Under the pieces are notes generated by a model. That model searched no databases, was not told the DNA's origin, and was given only the letters and a program-made list of their open reading frames with translations. Positions 7,368-16,478 of a stretch of DNA of 40,263 nucleotides are shown here, in pieces (the stretch's first letter is position 1; each line of letters starts with the position of its first letter). The position numbers were made by a program, and so were the translations under genes. The DNA comes from Pseudomonas reidholzensis (GTDB taxonomy: Bacteria > Pseudomonadota > Gammaproteobacteria > Pseudomonadales > Pseudomonadaceae). The stretch covers positions 1-40,263 of the forward strand of contig NZ_UNOZ01000015.1 of NCBI RefSeq assembly GCF_900536025.1, read 5' to 3'.

Positions 7368-8234
7368 ATGCACCCCGCTCCCGACCACTTCATCCTGCGC
7401 ATCAGTTGCCCGGCGGTATCCGGCATCGTTGCCGCGGTGACCACTTACCTGGCCGAGCAAGGTTGCTACATCAGCGAGATGGCGCAGTTCGACGACGAGG
7501 ACAATGGCCGTTTCTTCATGCGCGCCGTGTTCCGCTACAACGCCGGGCTCAGCGGCGACACGCCACAGCTCGAAGCCGGATTCGACGATGTCGCGCAACG
7601 CTTCGCCATGGACTGGAGCCTGCACAGCAGCGCCCGCCCGCTGCGCGTGCTGCTGATGGTGAGCAAGTTCGACCACTGCCTGGCCGACCTGCTCTACCGC
7701 CACGCCAAGGGCGAGCTGGACATGCACATCACCGCGATCGTCTCCAACCACCTCGACCTGCGGGCAATGGCCGAGCGCCAGGGCATCCGCTTCATCTACC
7801 TGCCGGTGAGCAAGGAGACCAAGGCCGAGCAGGAAGCGGCGCTGATGCGCCTCGTCGAAGACACCGCCACCGAGCTGGTGGTGCTGGCGCGCTACATGCA
7901 AATCCTCTCCGACGACCTGTGCAAGCAACTGTCGGGCCGCGCGATCAACATCCACCACTCGTTCCTGCCGGGCTTCAAAGGCGCCAAGCCGTATCACCAG
8001 GCCTACCAGCGCGGGGTCAAGCTGATCGGTGCGACCGCCCACTACGTGACGAGCGACCTCGACGAAGGGCCGATCATCGAGCAGGAAGTGCAGCGCGTCG
8101 ATCATGCCTACAACCCTGAAGACCTGGTGGCCATCGGCCGTGACACCGAGACCATCGCCCTCTCCCGCGCGGTCAAGTACCACCTCGAGCACCGGGTTTT
8201 TCTCAACCACGACCGCACGGTGATCTTCAAATGA
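7368..8234 (+). CDS. purU: Formyltetrahydrofolate deformylase
   Basis: A 288-residue cytoplasmic enzyme: N-terminal ACT domain (about 8-85, [20 protein letters not shown]) and C-terminal formyltransferase-fold domain with [20 protein letters not shown] and [20 protein letters not shown], which carry the Asn/His/Asp catalytic set of the family. It hydrolyses 10-formyl-THF to formate and THF. It is first in the rightward operon and its TGA overlaps the folD ATG (ATGA at 8231-8234). In this setting it would be the exit of the C1 unit from methylamine oxidation rather than a purine-linked enzyme. A dedicated paralogue next to mgd/sox genes is common in pseudomonads. Confidence 0.94.
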   Translation: MHPAPDHFILRISCPAVSGIVAAVTTYLAEQGCYISEMAQFDDEDNGRFFMRAVFRYNAGLSGDTPQLEAGFDDVAQRFAMDWSLHSSARPLRVLLMVSKFDHCLADLLYRHAKGELDMHITAIVSNHLDLRAMAERQGIRFIYLPVSKETKAEQEAALMRLVEDTATELVVLARYMQILSDDLCKQLSGRAINIHHSFLPGFKGAKPYHQAYQRGVKLIGATAHYVTSDLDEGPIIEQEVQRVDHAYNPEDLVAIGRDTETIALSRAVKYHLEHRVFLNHDRTVIFK

Positions 8235-9142
8235 ACGCCATCCCCAGCGTCAAGCTGATCGACGGCAAGGCCACCGCAGCGCGGGTACTGGCCGAGGTCC
8301 GCGAACAGGTCGATACCCTGCGCCGCGGGGGCGTGCAACCGGGCCTGGCCGTGGTGCTGGTAGGCCTGGATGCGGCCAGCCAGGTGTACGTGCGCAACAA
8401 AGTGCTGCGCGCCGATGAAGTCGGCATCCGCTCGCTCGAGCAGCGCCTGCCCAGTGACACCAGCCAGGCCGCACTGCTCGACGTGATCGACCGGCTCAAC
8501 CGCGACCCGCGGGTCAACGGCATACTCGTCCAGCTGCCGCTGCCGGACCATATCGACGAACACCAGGTGTTGCAGGCGATCAGCCCACTGAAGGACGTCG
8601 ACGGTTTCCACAGCGAAAACGTCGGCGGCCTGGCCCAGGGCCGCGACGTGCTCACGCCCTGCACGCCAAGCGGCTGCATGCGCCTGCTGCGCGATGCCTG
8701 CGGCGACCTGCGCGGCAAGCATGCGGTGGTCATCGGCCGCTCGAACATCGTCGGCAAGCCCATGGCCGCACTGCTGTTGCAGGCCGACTGCACGGTGACC
8801 GTGGTGCACTCGCGCAGCCACGACCTGCCGGCCCTGTGCCGTCAGGCCGACATCCTCGTCAGCGCGGTCGGCAAGCCGCGCCTGATCGGCGCCGACTGGC
8901 TCAAGCCCGGGGCGGTGGTGATCGATGTGGGCATCAACCGCATCGACGAAGACGGCCGCAGCCGGCTGGTCGGCGACGTCGACTTAGCGGCGGCCCTGCC
9001 CTACGCGTCGGCCATCACCCCAGTGCCTGGCGGCGTCGGTCCGATGACCATCGCCTACCTGATGAAAAACACTTTGCTGGCCCTCGACCTGCAACAGCAG
9101 GCCGCCCAACGGGAGCGCACTGCATGCCCTTCGCCCTGCTGA
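8231..9142 (+). CDS. folD: Methylene-THF dehydrogenase / methenyl-THF cyclohydrolase
   Basis: A 303-residue bifunctional folate enzyme. Family marks seen: SQVYVRNK with Tyr53 and Lys57 (catalytic Lys), [22 protein letters not shown], the NADP-binding [11 protein letters not shown], and [19 protein letters not shown]. It oxidises methylene-THF to methenyl-THF and hydrolyses it to 10-formyl-THF, linking MgdC output to PurU. It overlaps purU by 4 bp and its 3' end overlaps the mgdA start by 19 bp, so the operon is tightly coupled. Probably a second FolD next to a housekeeping copy elsewhere in the genome (inference). Confidence 0.94.
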   Translation: MNAIPSVKLIDGKATAARVLAEVREQVDTLRRGGVQPGLAVVLVGLDAASQVYVRNKVLRADEVGIRSLEQRLPSDTSQAALLDVIDRLNRDPRVNGILVQLPLPDHIDEHQVLQAISPLKDVDGFHSENVGGLAQGRDVLTPCTPSGCMRLLRDACGDLRGKHAVVIGRSNIVGKPMAALLLQADCTVTVVHSRSHDLPALCRQADILVSAVGKPRLIGADWLKPGAVVIDVGINRIDEDGRSRLVGDVDLAAALPYASAITPVPGGVGPMTIAYLMKNTLLALDLQQQAAQRERTACPSPC

Positions 9143-10365
9143 AACATGGCCTGAGCGCCGACTACCCGGTGGAAGTCGACCTGCCGCCGCCGTGCGAACT
9201 CAAGCCGCGCTACGACGTGGTGATCATCGGTGGCGGCGGCCACGGGGTGGCAATCGCCTATTACCTGGCCAAGTACCACGGCATCACCAACGTGGCGATA
9301 CTCGAAAAAGCCTACCTGGGGGGCGGCAATACCGCGCGCAACACGGCGGTGATCCGCTCCAACTACCTCACCTCCGAAGGCGTGCGCTTCTACGCAGAGT
9401 CGGTGCGGATGTTCCAGAACCTGTCGAACGAGTTCGACTTCAACATCATGTATTCCGAGCGTGGCCAGCTGACCCTGGCCCACACCGACGCCACCGTGCG
9501 TGCGTTCCGCCAGCGCGCCGAGGTCAACAAGCACTTCGGCGGGCGCACCGAGATGATCGACCGCCAGCAGATCCGCGAGCTGGTACCGAGCCTCAACCTC
9601 GACCCCGGTCACCTGCCGGTGCTCGCCGGGCTCTGGCACATCGACGGCGCCACCGCGCGCCATGATGCGGTGGCCTGGGGCTACGCCAAGCAGGCGGCCA
9701 AGCGCGGCGTGGAGATCCATCAGCTCACTGAAGTGCAGGACCTGGTAATCCGCGCCGGGCGTATCGAAGCGGTCAAGACCAACCGCGGCACCGTGCAGTG
9801 CGGCTGCGTGGTGCAGGCAGTGGCCGGCGCCAGCTCACTGCTGATGGCCAAGGCCGGTATTCGCGCACCGATCCACACCTACCCGCTGCAAGCGATGGTG
9901 ACGCAGCCGTTCAAGCCGTTTCTCGATCCATTGGTCAGCTCGTCGGCCCTGCACTGCTACGTGCAGCAGACCAGCCGCGGCGAAATCGTCTTCGGCGGCG
10001 GCTCCGACCCCTACCCGCTGTACAACACCCGCTCGACCCTCGACCTCAAGGAAAGCCTGCTGGCCCACGCCATCGAGATGTTCCCGTTCATGGCCAACGC
10101 CAAGCTGATGCGCCAGTGGGCCGGGATCACCGACATGACCCCCGACTACAGCCCGATCATGGGCCTGTCGCCGGTCGACAACTACTACCTCGACGCCGGC
10201 TGGGGCACCTGGGGCTTCAAGGCCACGCCGATCTGCGGCAAGACCATGGCCGAGTTGGTCGCCAGTGGCGGCAAGGTGCCCGCGCTGATCGCGCCCTTCG
10301 CCCTGGAGCGCTTCAGCCGCTTCCAGCAGGTCAACGAAATGGGCGCCACGGCGGCCAGCCACTGA
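9124..10365 (+). CDS. mgdA: N-methylglutamate dehydrogenase subunit A (SoxB-like flavoprotein)
   Basis: A 413-residue FAD-dependent amine oxidoreductase of the sarcosine oxidase beta family. It shows the dinucleotide motif [21 protein letters not shown] (about 30-50), [17 protein letters not shown], and [14 protein letters not shown], where His180 is at the place of the covalent-FMN histidine of SoxB. The ATG at 9124 is preferred because the frame upstream is an alternate reading of folD. With MgdB, MgdC and MgdD it would oxidise N-methylglutamate to glutamate plus a C1 unit. Sarcosine oxidase is the alternative; the linked gmaS-mgsABC genes favour MgdA. Confidence 0.88.
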   Translation: MPFALLKHGLSADYPVEVDLPPPCELKPRYDVVIIGGGGHGVAIAYYLAKYHGITNVAILEKAYLGGGNTARNTAVIRSNYLTSEGVRFYAESVRMFQNLSNEFDFNIMYSERGQLTLAHTDATVRAFRQRAEVNKHFGGRTEMIDRQQIRELVPSLNLDPGHLPVLAGLWHIDGATARHDAVAWGYAKQAAKRGVEIHQLTEVQDLVIRAGRIEAVKTNRGTVQCGCVVQAVAGASSLLMAKAGIRAPIHTYPLQAMVTQPFKPFLDPLVSSSALHCYVQQTSRGEIVFGGGSDPYPLYNTRSTLDLKESLLAHAIEMFPFMANAKLMRQWAGITDMTPDYSPIMGLSPVDNYYLDAGWGTWGFKATPICGKTMAELVASGGKVPALIAPFALERFSRFQQVNEMGATAASH

Positions 10366-10377
10366 GAGGAACACGCG

Positions 10378-10686
10378 ATGAAGATCCTCACCTGCCCTTT
10401 GAACGGCCCGCGCAACATCAGCGAGTTCAGCTATGGCGGCGAGTTCAAGCCGATGCCGGACCCGGCCCGTTGCAGCGACGCCGACTGGGCCGACTACGTA
10501 TTCAACAGCGACAACCAGGCCGGTGTCGTCCTCGAGTGGTGGCTGCACAACGCCTCCAGCTACTGGTTCCTGGCCGAGCGGCACACCGTCAGCGACCAGG
10601 TACTGCGCACCTTCGACCCGAAAGAGCGGTTTGCTCAGCGCATCGACTTCGCCCCCGCCATCAGCACCCCGGAGATCGCCGGATGA
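10378..10686 (+). CDS. mgdB: N-methylglutamate dehydrogenase subunit B (SoxD-like)
   Basis: A 102-residue small subunit. The N-terminus MKILTCPLNGPRNISEFSYGG matches the SoxD zinc-site region, but where SoxD has CPxCG this protein has CPLNG, so the second cysteine ligand is absent; one more point in favour of MgdB over sarcosine oxidase delta. The middle holds a tryptophan-rich stretch (EWWLHNASSYWFLAERH). It lies 12 bp after mgdA and its TGA overlaps the mgdC ATG at 10683-10686. Confidence 0.87.
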   Translation: MKILTCPLNGPRNISEFSYGGEFKPMPDPARCSDADWADYVFNSDNQAGVVLEWWLHNASSYWFLAERHTVSDQVLRTFDPKERFAQRIDFAPAISTPEIAG

Positions 10687-13586
10687 ACAGCCCTACCCGC
10701 CTACCCGCCCCGATGGGCCTGCTGATCGACCGTGAGCGGCCGCTGCGTTTCAGCTTCGACGGCCAGGATTACCCAGGTTTCAGCGGCGACAGCATCGCCA
10801 GCGCCCTGCTCGGCAACGGCCGCTGGCTGCTGTCGCGCTCGTTCAAGTACCACCGCCCGCGCGGCCCGTTGAGCCTCGCCGGGCAAGACGCCAATACCCT
10901 GGTGCAACTGCCCGACGAGCCCAATGTGCTGGCGGACCTGCACCCGGCCACTGATGGCCTGGTGGTCGCCGGGCAGAACTTCTCCGGCAGCCTGGACAAC
11001 GACCGCGACGCTTACCTGGGTAAGTTTTCGCGCTTCATGCCGGTGGGCTTCTACTACCGCTCGTTCTACAAACCCAAGGGCATGTGGAAGGTCTGGGAGC
11101 CGCTGATCCGCAAGAAGGCCGGGCTCGGCGTGCTCGACCTGGGCTTCAAGCCGCAGTACCACGACAAGGCCTACCTGTTCGTCGATGTCGCGATCATCGG
11201 CGGCGGCCCGGCCGGCCTGCGCGCTGCACTCGACGCCGCTAACGCCGGCGCCAAGGTGCTGTTGATCGAGCAACAGCCGGTGCTCGGTGGCTCGCTCAAC
11301 TACGCCCGTTTCGACATCGCCGGCAGCCGCGCCACAGCCTTGCGCAGCGAGCTGCTGGCAGCGGTCGAGGGCCATCCGAACATCCAGGTGCTGCTCGACG
11401 CGACCTGCAACGGCTGGTTCACCGACAACTACCTGCCGGTGATCCAGCACCGGCGCATGGACAAGGTGCGCGCCACCCGCTGCGTGGTGGCCGCGGGCTC
11501 GTTCGACCAGCCGGTGGTGTTTCGCAACAACGATTTGCCCGGGGTGATGCTGACCAGCGCCGCCCAGCGCCTGATGAAGCTCTACGCGGTCAAGCCGGGC
11601 CAGCGCGCCGTGCTGCTGACCGGCCACGACGACGGCTACCTGGCCGCGCTCGACCTGCAAGAGCAAGGCGTCACCGTGGCGGCCGTGGTCGACCTGCGCG
11701 CAGCGCCCGCCGACCCGGCGCTGGCCGCAGAACTCAAGCGCCGCGACATTCCCCTGCAGCTGGGCAGCACCGTCTACGAGGCGCTGCACGAAGCCGGCAT
11801 GCGCCATGTCAGCGGCGTCGACATTCGGCCGATCACTGGCCAAGGCAAGGTGGCCGCGCGCGGTGTCACCCTGGCCTGCGACCTGCTGTGCATGTCGGCC
11901 GGCTACATGCCGGTCTATCAACTGCTGTGCCAGGCCGGCGGCAAGCTCGCCTATGAGCCGGCACGCGACGAGTTCGCCATCAGCCAGCTGCCGGCGGGCC
12001 TGGACATCGCCGGTTCAGTGAACGGCCGCCACGTGCTGGCCAATGTCCTCGCCGACGCCACCCGTGCGGCGGGCGAGGCGCTGGCGGCGCTCGGCCTGGA
12101 AGTCCCTGCGCAGACTCATTTCGTCGCCGAGGCCAAGGTCAACCACCCGTGGCCGATCTTCGCCCACCCGAAAGGCAAGGATTTCGTCGACTTCGACGAG
12201 GACCTGCAAGTGCGTGACATCGTCAATGCCACCCGCAGCGGCTACCGCGACGTGCAACTGGTCAAACGCTTTTCCACGGTCGGCATGGGCCCCTCGCAGG
12301 GCCGCCATTCAGCCTTGCCGACGGCGCGCCTGGTCGCCCAGGCGACCGGCCGCAGCATCAGCGAGACCGGTGTGACCACCGCTCGACCGCCGTTCCAGGC
12401 CGAAAAACTCGCGCACGTGGCCGGCCGCGCCTTCGACCCCTATCGGCAAACACCGATGCACCGCCGGCATGTCCAGGCCGGGGCGAAAATGATGCCCGCC
12501 GGCAGCTGGCAGCGCCCTGCCTACTATGGCAAGCCCGAAGACCGTGAACGCTGCATGCAGGAAGAGGCCCGGCATGTGCGCGAGAAGGTCGGCCTGATCG
12601 ACGTCTCGACCCTGGGCGGCCTGGACGTGCGCGGCCCGGATGCCGCCGAGCTGCTCGAGCGGCTGTACACCTTCGGCTTCGCCAAGCTGGCGATCGGCCG
12701 TACCCGCTATGCCCTGATGACCAACGAGCACGGCGTGGTGATCGATGACGGCGTCTGTGCGCGGCTTGGCGAGCGGCATTTCTATGTCAGCGCCACCACC
12801 AGCGGCGTCGACCGGATCTACCAGCAGATGCTCAAGTGGAACGCGCAATGGCGGCTGGACGTCGACATCACCAACGTCACCGCGGCGCTGGCGGCCGTCA
12901 ACCTCGCTGGGCCGTTGTCGCGCCAGGTCCTGGCCAGGGTCTGCGACGACGTCGACTTGAGCCCTGAAGCCTTCCCTTACCTGGGCGTGCGCCTGGGCAG
13001 CGTGGCAGGCATCCCGGCGCGCATCCTGCGGGTCGGATTCGTCGGTGAGCTGGGGTATGAGATCCACGTGCCCGCGCGGCACGCCGAGCGGCTGTGGGAT
13101 GTGTTGATGGAGGCCGGCGCGCCACTGGGCATCCGCCCCTTCGGCGTGGAGACCCAGCGCCTGCTGCGCCTGGAAAAAGGCCACGTGATCATCAGCCAGG
13201 ACACCGACGGCATGACCCACCCGGCCGAGATCGACATGCACTGGGCGATTGGCCGCAAGAAACCGTTCTTCGTCGGCCAACGCACGATCCAGATCCTCGA
13301 GGCGCAACCGCTCAAGCGCAAGCTGGTCGGTTTCACCCTGCCCAAGGGCAGCCGTCAGCCGCTCGAAGGCCACCTGGTGCTGGACGGCCCGGACATCAGT
13401 GGCAACGTCACCTCCTGCGAGTACTCGCAGACCCTCGGCCGGATCATCGGCCTGGCCTACGCCGGCGCCCACCAGGCGAGCCCGGGCATGCACATCCCGA
13501 TTCGCGTCGAGGGCGGTGCGATCGTCCAGGCCGAGGTGGTTCAACTGCCGTTCTACGACCCACAATCCCAGCGCCAGGAGCTCTGA
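10683..13586 (+). CDS. mgdC: N-methylglutamate dehydrogenase subunit C (SoxA-like, with THF-binding T-domain)
   Basis: A 967-residue large subunit starting at the ATG that overlaps the mgdB stop; the frame upstream to 9798 is a shadow of mgdA. Order: N-terminal ferredoxin-fold segment (about 15-100, FSFDGQDYPGFSGDSIASAL, FKYHRPRGPLSLAG), NAD-binding domain (VDVAIIGGGPAGLRAALDAA, about residue 167 on), second nucleotide-binding part (GQRAVLLTGHDDGYLAALDL), then a GcvT-type aminomethyltransferase domain from about 600 to the end (VREKVGLIDVSTLGGLDVRG, GELGYEIHVPARHAERLWD). The last domain accepts the C1 unit on tetrahydrofolate, giving methylene-THF for FolD. Length fits SoxA/MgdC. Confidence 0.88.
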   Translation: MNSPTRLPAPMGLLIDRERPLRFSFDGQDYPGFSGDSIASALLGNGRWLLSRSFKYHRPRGPLSLAGQDANTLVQLPDEPNVLADLHPATDGLVVAGQNFSGSLDNDRDAYLGKFSRFMPVGFYYRSFYKPKGMWKVWEPLIRKKAGLGVLDLGFKPQYHDKAYLFVDVAIIGGGPAGLRAALDAANAGAKVLLIEQQPVLGGSLNYARFDIAGSRATALRSELLAAVEGHPNIQVLLDATCNGWFTDNYLPVIQHRRMDKVRATRCVVAAGSFDQPVVFRNNDLPGVMLTSAAQRLMKLYAVKPGQRAVLLTGHDDGYLAALDLQEQGVTVAAVVDLRAAPADPALAAELKRRDIPLQLGSTVYEALHEAGMRHVSGVDIRPITGQGKVAARGVTLACDLLCMSAGYMPVYQLLCQAGGKLAYEPARDEFAISQLPAGLDIAGSVNGRHVLANVLADATRAAGEALAALGLEVPAQTHFVAEAKVNHPWPIFAHPKGKDFVDFDEDLQVRDIVNATRSGYRDVQLVKRFSTVGMGPSQGRHSALPTARLVAQATGRSISETGVTTARPPFQAEKLAHVAGRAFDPYRQTPMHRRHVQAGAKMMPAGSWQRPAYYGKPEDRERCMQEEARHVREKVGLIDVSTLGGLDVRGPDAAELLERLYTFGFAKLAIGRTRYALMTNEHGVVIDDGVCARLGERHFYVSATTSGVDRIYQQMLKWNAQWRLDVDITNVTAALAAVNLAGPLSRQVLARVCDDVDLSPEAFPYLGVRLGSVAGIPARILRVGFVGELGYEIHVPARHAERLWDVLMEAGAPLGIRPFGVETQRLLRLEKGHVIISQDTDGMTHPAEIDMHWAIGRKKPFFVGQRTIQILEAQPLKRKLVGFTLPKGSRQPLEGHLVLDGPDISGNVTSCEYSQTLGRIIGLAYAGAHQASPGMHIPIRVEGGAIVQAEVVQLPFYDPQSQRQEL

Positions 13587-13589
13587 GCC

Positions 13590-14189
13590 ATGACCAGCCT
13601 GAAAGCCGAAGTTTTCCTTGCGCCGAGCCCGACGCCGTTTCAGCCGTGCCTGTTGACCGACCTCAGTGAACTGCCCCGCGTGGGCTTCAGGGGGGCGGAC
13701 AGCGCCGCGTATTTACAAGCGCGCGGCTATCGCCTGCCAGAGCGGCCCAACCAGGCGCTGCGCCAGGGCGATGGCAGCTGGGTGGCGCGCTTGTCGCAGA
13801 CCGAGTATTTGCTGTTGGCAAGCTTCGCCGACCGCGGTGTGCGGGTCGCCAGCGAGGAGGCGCGCTGGGTGCAGGATGAACAGCGCAACTATTTGCTGCC
13901 GCGCCAGGACAGCCATGCCTGGGTGCAGTTGTCCGGGGACGAGTGCAGCGCGGTGATGGCCAAGCTGTGTGGGGTCGACCTGCGCGCGCAGGCGTTTGCG
14001 CTGGGGGCGGTCGCGCAGACGTCGGTGGCGCGGATCAATGTGATCGTGGTGAATGTCGGTAGCGCTGAGGTGCCGGTGTTGTGGATCCTGTTTGACCGGG
14101 CTTCGCGTGAGTACTTCAGCGGTGCGATGCTCGATGCCATGGGTGAGTTTGGCGGGCGCATCGTGGAGGTTGATGACCTGATGGCGTGA
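13590..14189 (+). CDS. mgdD: N-methylglutamate dehydrogenase subunit D (SoxG-like)
   Basis: A 199-residue protein in the position and of the size of SoxG/MgdD, 3 bp after mgdC. It resembles the GcvT/SoxG fold (LPRVGFRGADSAAYLQARGY, VQLSGDECSAVMAKLCGVDL, SREYFSGAMLDAMGEFGGRI) and is expected to complete the heterotetramer. It ends the operon; a REP element follows at 14204. Sequence is less conserved than the other subunits, so the call leans on order and size. Confidence 0.83.
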   Translation: MTSLKAEVFLAPSPTPFQPCLLTDLSELPRVGFRGADSAAYLQARGYRLPERPNQALRQGDGSWVARLSQTEYLLLASFADRGVRVASEEARWVQDEQRNYLLPRQDSHAWVQLSGDECSAVMAKLCGVDLRAQAFALGAVAQTSVARINVIVVNVGSAEVPVLWILFDRASREYFSGAMLDAMGEFGGRIVEVDDLMA

Positions 14190-14203
14190 CTCGGAAACGC
14201 CGC

Positions 14204-14373
14204 CGCCTGTACCGGCCTCTTCGCGGGGCAAGCCCGCTCCCACAGGATTTGTGCTGGACCCAGAATTCGCGCATTGCAGGGACTCCCACAGGATTTGTGC
14301 TGGGCCCAGAATTCGGGCATTGCAGGGACCCTGTGGGAGCGGGCTTGCCCCGCGAAGAGGCCGGTACAGGCGA
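14204..14373. repeat. REP doublet with an internal 46-bp tandem duplication
   Basis: CGCCTGTACCGGCCTCTTCG begins and its reverse complement ends this 170-bp element, which lies between convergent mgdD and the LysR gene. Between the arms a 46-bp unit (14238-14283 and 14284-14329), containing CACAGGATTTGTGCTG and CAGAATTC, is present twice with few differences. It could act as a bidirectional terminator or gyrase/REP-binding site; no coding potential is supported. Confidence 0.85.
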
Positions 14374-14384
14374 CACAAGAGGCT

Positions 14385-15260
14385 CTACAGCCGCTCGCGC
14401 AAGAACTCCACAAACCCCTGCACCGGCCGCGCCACCTGCCGGTGCTGCGGGTACACCGCCGACAGCTGCAACGCCGGCGGCGTCCACGCCTCAAGCAGCG
14501 GCACCAGGCGCCCGTCGGCCAGCGCCTGCTCGACAATGAACGCCGGGAGATACGTCACCCCCATCCCGGCAATCGCCGCATCCCTCAACAGCTCACCGTT
14601 GTTGGCGCGCATGCGCCCACTGACGGCAATAGACTGTGTCTTGCCCTGCCCGCTGAACTGCCACTGCACCTGCCGCGAATGGCCGTACGGCAGGCAGTCA
14701 TGCTCGCGCAATTGCTCAGGCACCTGCGGCGTACCGCGCGCCGCCAGGTACGCCGGGCTGGCGCAATACACCCGCTCGACACTGGCGATCCGCCGCGCCA
14801 CCAGGCTGGAATCCTCCAGCGAGCCAATCCGCAAGGCCAGGTCATAGCCCTCGCCGATCAGGTCCACCGCACGGTCACTCAGGTCGACCTCGACGATCAG
14901 CTGCGGGTGCAACTGCAGGAACTCGGTCAGCAAGCAGCCCAGGTGGCTGATGGCAAACGACAGCGGCGCACTCAGGCGCAAGGTGCCGCGCAGCGATGGA
15001 GTCTGGCCGCTGATGTCCTGCTCGACCTGCTGCACTTCACCGAGCAGGCGCAACGCCGACTCGTAGTACTGCTGCCCCAGCGGCGTGGCATCCAGGCGCC
15101 GCGTCGAGCGGTTGAGCAGGCGCACGCCGAGGCGCTCTTCGAGCTGCATCAAGCGCCGGCTGACGAACTGCTTTGACAACCCCAGGCGGTCGGCGGCCGC
15201 CGTGAAGCTGCCAGCTTCCATGACCTGGGCAAAGATCCGCATGTCTTCATAAGGGTTCAT
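14385..15260 (-). CDS. LysR-family transcriptional regulator
   Basis: A 291-residue LysR-type regulator starting at ATG 15258-15260 (MNPYEDMRIFAQVMEAGSFT); the longer frame to 15317 lacks family character. The winged helix-turn-helix covers about 1-60 (TAAADRLGLSKQFVSRRLMQ, EERLGVRLLNRSTRRLD), followed by a periplasmic-binding-type effector domain from about 90 (LRGTLRLSAPLSFA, YDLALRIGSLEDSSLVARRI). It faces the exported hydrolase gene across a 144-bp region and probably controls it. Ligand unknown. Confidence 0.9.
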   Translation of the reverse strand: MNPYEDMRIFAQVMEAGSFTAAADRLGLSKQFVSRRLMQLEERLGVRLLNRSTRRLDATPLGQQYYESALRLLGEVQQVEQDISGQTPSLRGTLRLSAPLSFAISHLGCLLTEFLQLHPQLIVEVDLSDRAVDLIGEGYDLALRIGSLEDSSLVARRIASVERVYCASPAYLAARGTPQVPEQLREHDCLPYGHSRQVQWQFSGQGKTQSIAVSGRMRANNGELLRDAAIAGMGVTYLPAFIVEQALADGRLVPLLEAWTPPALQLSAVYPQHRQVARPVQGFVEFLRERL

Positions 15261-15404
15261 TGTCGCGTTCCAGTTGACAGTCAAACGCCTTATACCGGCT
15301 TTTTCCCCTGAAGGCATCTGCTTAATCTACGCACATCTTGCAGCGACGGCCTGAAGGCCAGGCAAGCAGCCCACTCAAAGCATTCGCGTAGAAAAGGATT
15401 CGCC

Positions 15405-16424
15405 ATGAACATTGTCCGCAAAGCCCTCACCGCCAGCCTCCTCGCCGTCTCGGTCGGCCAAGCCTTCGCCGCCGGCAGCCCAGGGGTCGAACAGCACACC
15501 CAAGCCTTCCTCGAGGCCCTGGCGCAAGGCGGTGGCAAACCGCTCGAGCAGCTCAGCCCGAAGGACGCCCGTGCCGTACTGACCGGCGCCCAGGCTTCGG
15601 TGAAGGTCGACCTGTCCGGCATCGAAGTCAGCCAGCGGACCCTTCAGGTCGACGGCCAGCCGCTGCAACTGACCATCGTGCGCCCGGCCAAGGTCAAGGG
15701 TGACTTGCCCGTGTTCATGTACTTCCATGGCGGCGGCTGGGTGCTGGGCGACTACCCGACCCACCAGCGGCTGATCCGCGACCTGGTGGTCGGCTCCGGC
15801 GCCGTCGCGGTGTATGTCGACTACACGCCATCCCCCGAGGCGCACTACCCAACCGCGATCAACCAGGCCTACGCCGCCACCCGCTGGGTTGCCGAGCACG
15901 GCAAAGAAATCAAGGTCGACAGCAGCCGCCTGGCGGTAGCCGGCAACAGCGTCGGCGGCAACATGGCGGCGGTGGTCGCACTCAAGGCCAAAGAGGCCGG
16001 CACACCGAAACTGCGCTTCCAGCTGCTGCTGTGGCCGGTCACCGATGCCAGCTTCGAGACCGCTTCGTACCAACAGTTCGCCGAGGGCCACTTCCTCACC
16101 ACAGGGATGATGAAGTGGTTCTGGGACAGCTACACCACCGATGCCGCGGCACGGGCACAGATCTACGCATCGCCGCTGCGCGCCAGCAGCGAGCAGCTCA
16201 AGGGCCTGCCGCCGGCACTGGTGCAGACCGCCGAGTTCGACGTCTTGCGTGATGAGGGCGAGGCCTATGCCCGGCACCTGAACGCCGCCGGCGTGACCGT
16301 TACCGCGGTGCGCTACAACGGCATGATCCATGACTTCGGCCTGCTCAACCCGCTGCACCAGGTGCCGGCGGTACAAGCCTCGCTGCGCCAGGCGGCCGGC
16401 GAACTGAAAGTCCACCTTCAATAA
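15405..16424 (+). CDS. Exported alpha/beta hydrolase (hormone-sensitive-lipase-like esterase)
   Basis: A 339-residue protein with a signal peptide (MNIVRKALTASLLAVSVGQAFA, cleavage after about residue 22). The hydrolase core has the oxyanion-hole HGGGW (108-112), nucleophile elbow GNSVGG with Ser182, an acid in AEFDVLRDEGEAYARHL and the catalytic His in GMIHDFGLLN. This is the HSL (class IV esterase) pattern, though GDSAGG is the usual elbow. It should cleave short-chain esters in the periplasm; the substrate is unknown. It is divergent from the LysR regulator and followed 54 bp later by the pirin gene. Confidence 0.88.
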   Translation: MNIVRKALTASLLAVSVGQAFAAGSPGVEQHTQAFLEALAQGGGKPLEQLSPKDARAVLTGAQASVKVDLSGIEVSQRTLQVDGQPLQLTIVRPAKVKGDLPVFMYFHGGGWVLGDYPTHQRLIRDLVVGSGAVAVYVDYTPSPEAHYPTAINQAYAATRWVAEHGKEIKVDSSRLAVAGNSVGGNMAAVVALKAKEAGTPKLRFQLLLWPVTDASFETASYQQFAEGHFLTTGMMKWFWDSYTTDAAARAQIYASPLRASSEQLKGLPPALVQTAEFDVLRDEGEAYARHLNAAGVTVTAVRYNGMIHDFGLLNPLHQVPAVQASLRQAAGELKVHLQ

Positions 16425-16440
16425 CGTCAATCAACGACAC

Positions 16441-16461
16441 GGCGGGGCCCATCGCCCCGCC
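16441..16461 (+). terminator. Hairpin between hydrolase and pirin genes
   Basis: GGCGGGGC (16441-16448) pairs with GCCCCGCC (16454-16461) around a 5-nt loop. A clear T-run is missing and the pirin ribosome site (AAGGAG) follows at once, so it may be an attenuator or processing site rather than a full stop. Confidence 0.45.
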
Positions 16462-16478
16462 TGTCAAGGAGATCCGTC

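Noticed and set aside
9798..10682. N-terminal extension of mgdC
   Set aside because: Overlaps mgdA and mgdB in another frame; the ATG at 10683 overlapping the mgdB stop gives the normal SoxA-like start.
9124..14189. Reading mgdABCD as heterotetrameric sarcosine oxidase (soxBDAG) of glycine betaine breakdown
   Set aside because: No glyA, dgc or gbc genes are present, while gmaS-mgsABC and an Amt are linked; the CPLNG motif in the small subunit also favours N-methylglutamate dehydrogenase.
14204..14373. CRISPR array
   Set aside because: Only two tandem 46-bp units with no unique spacers, flanked by REP arms; no cas genes nearby.
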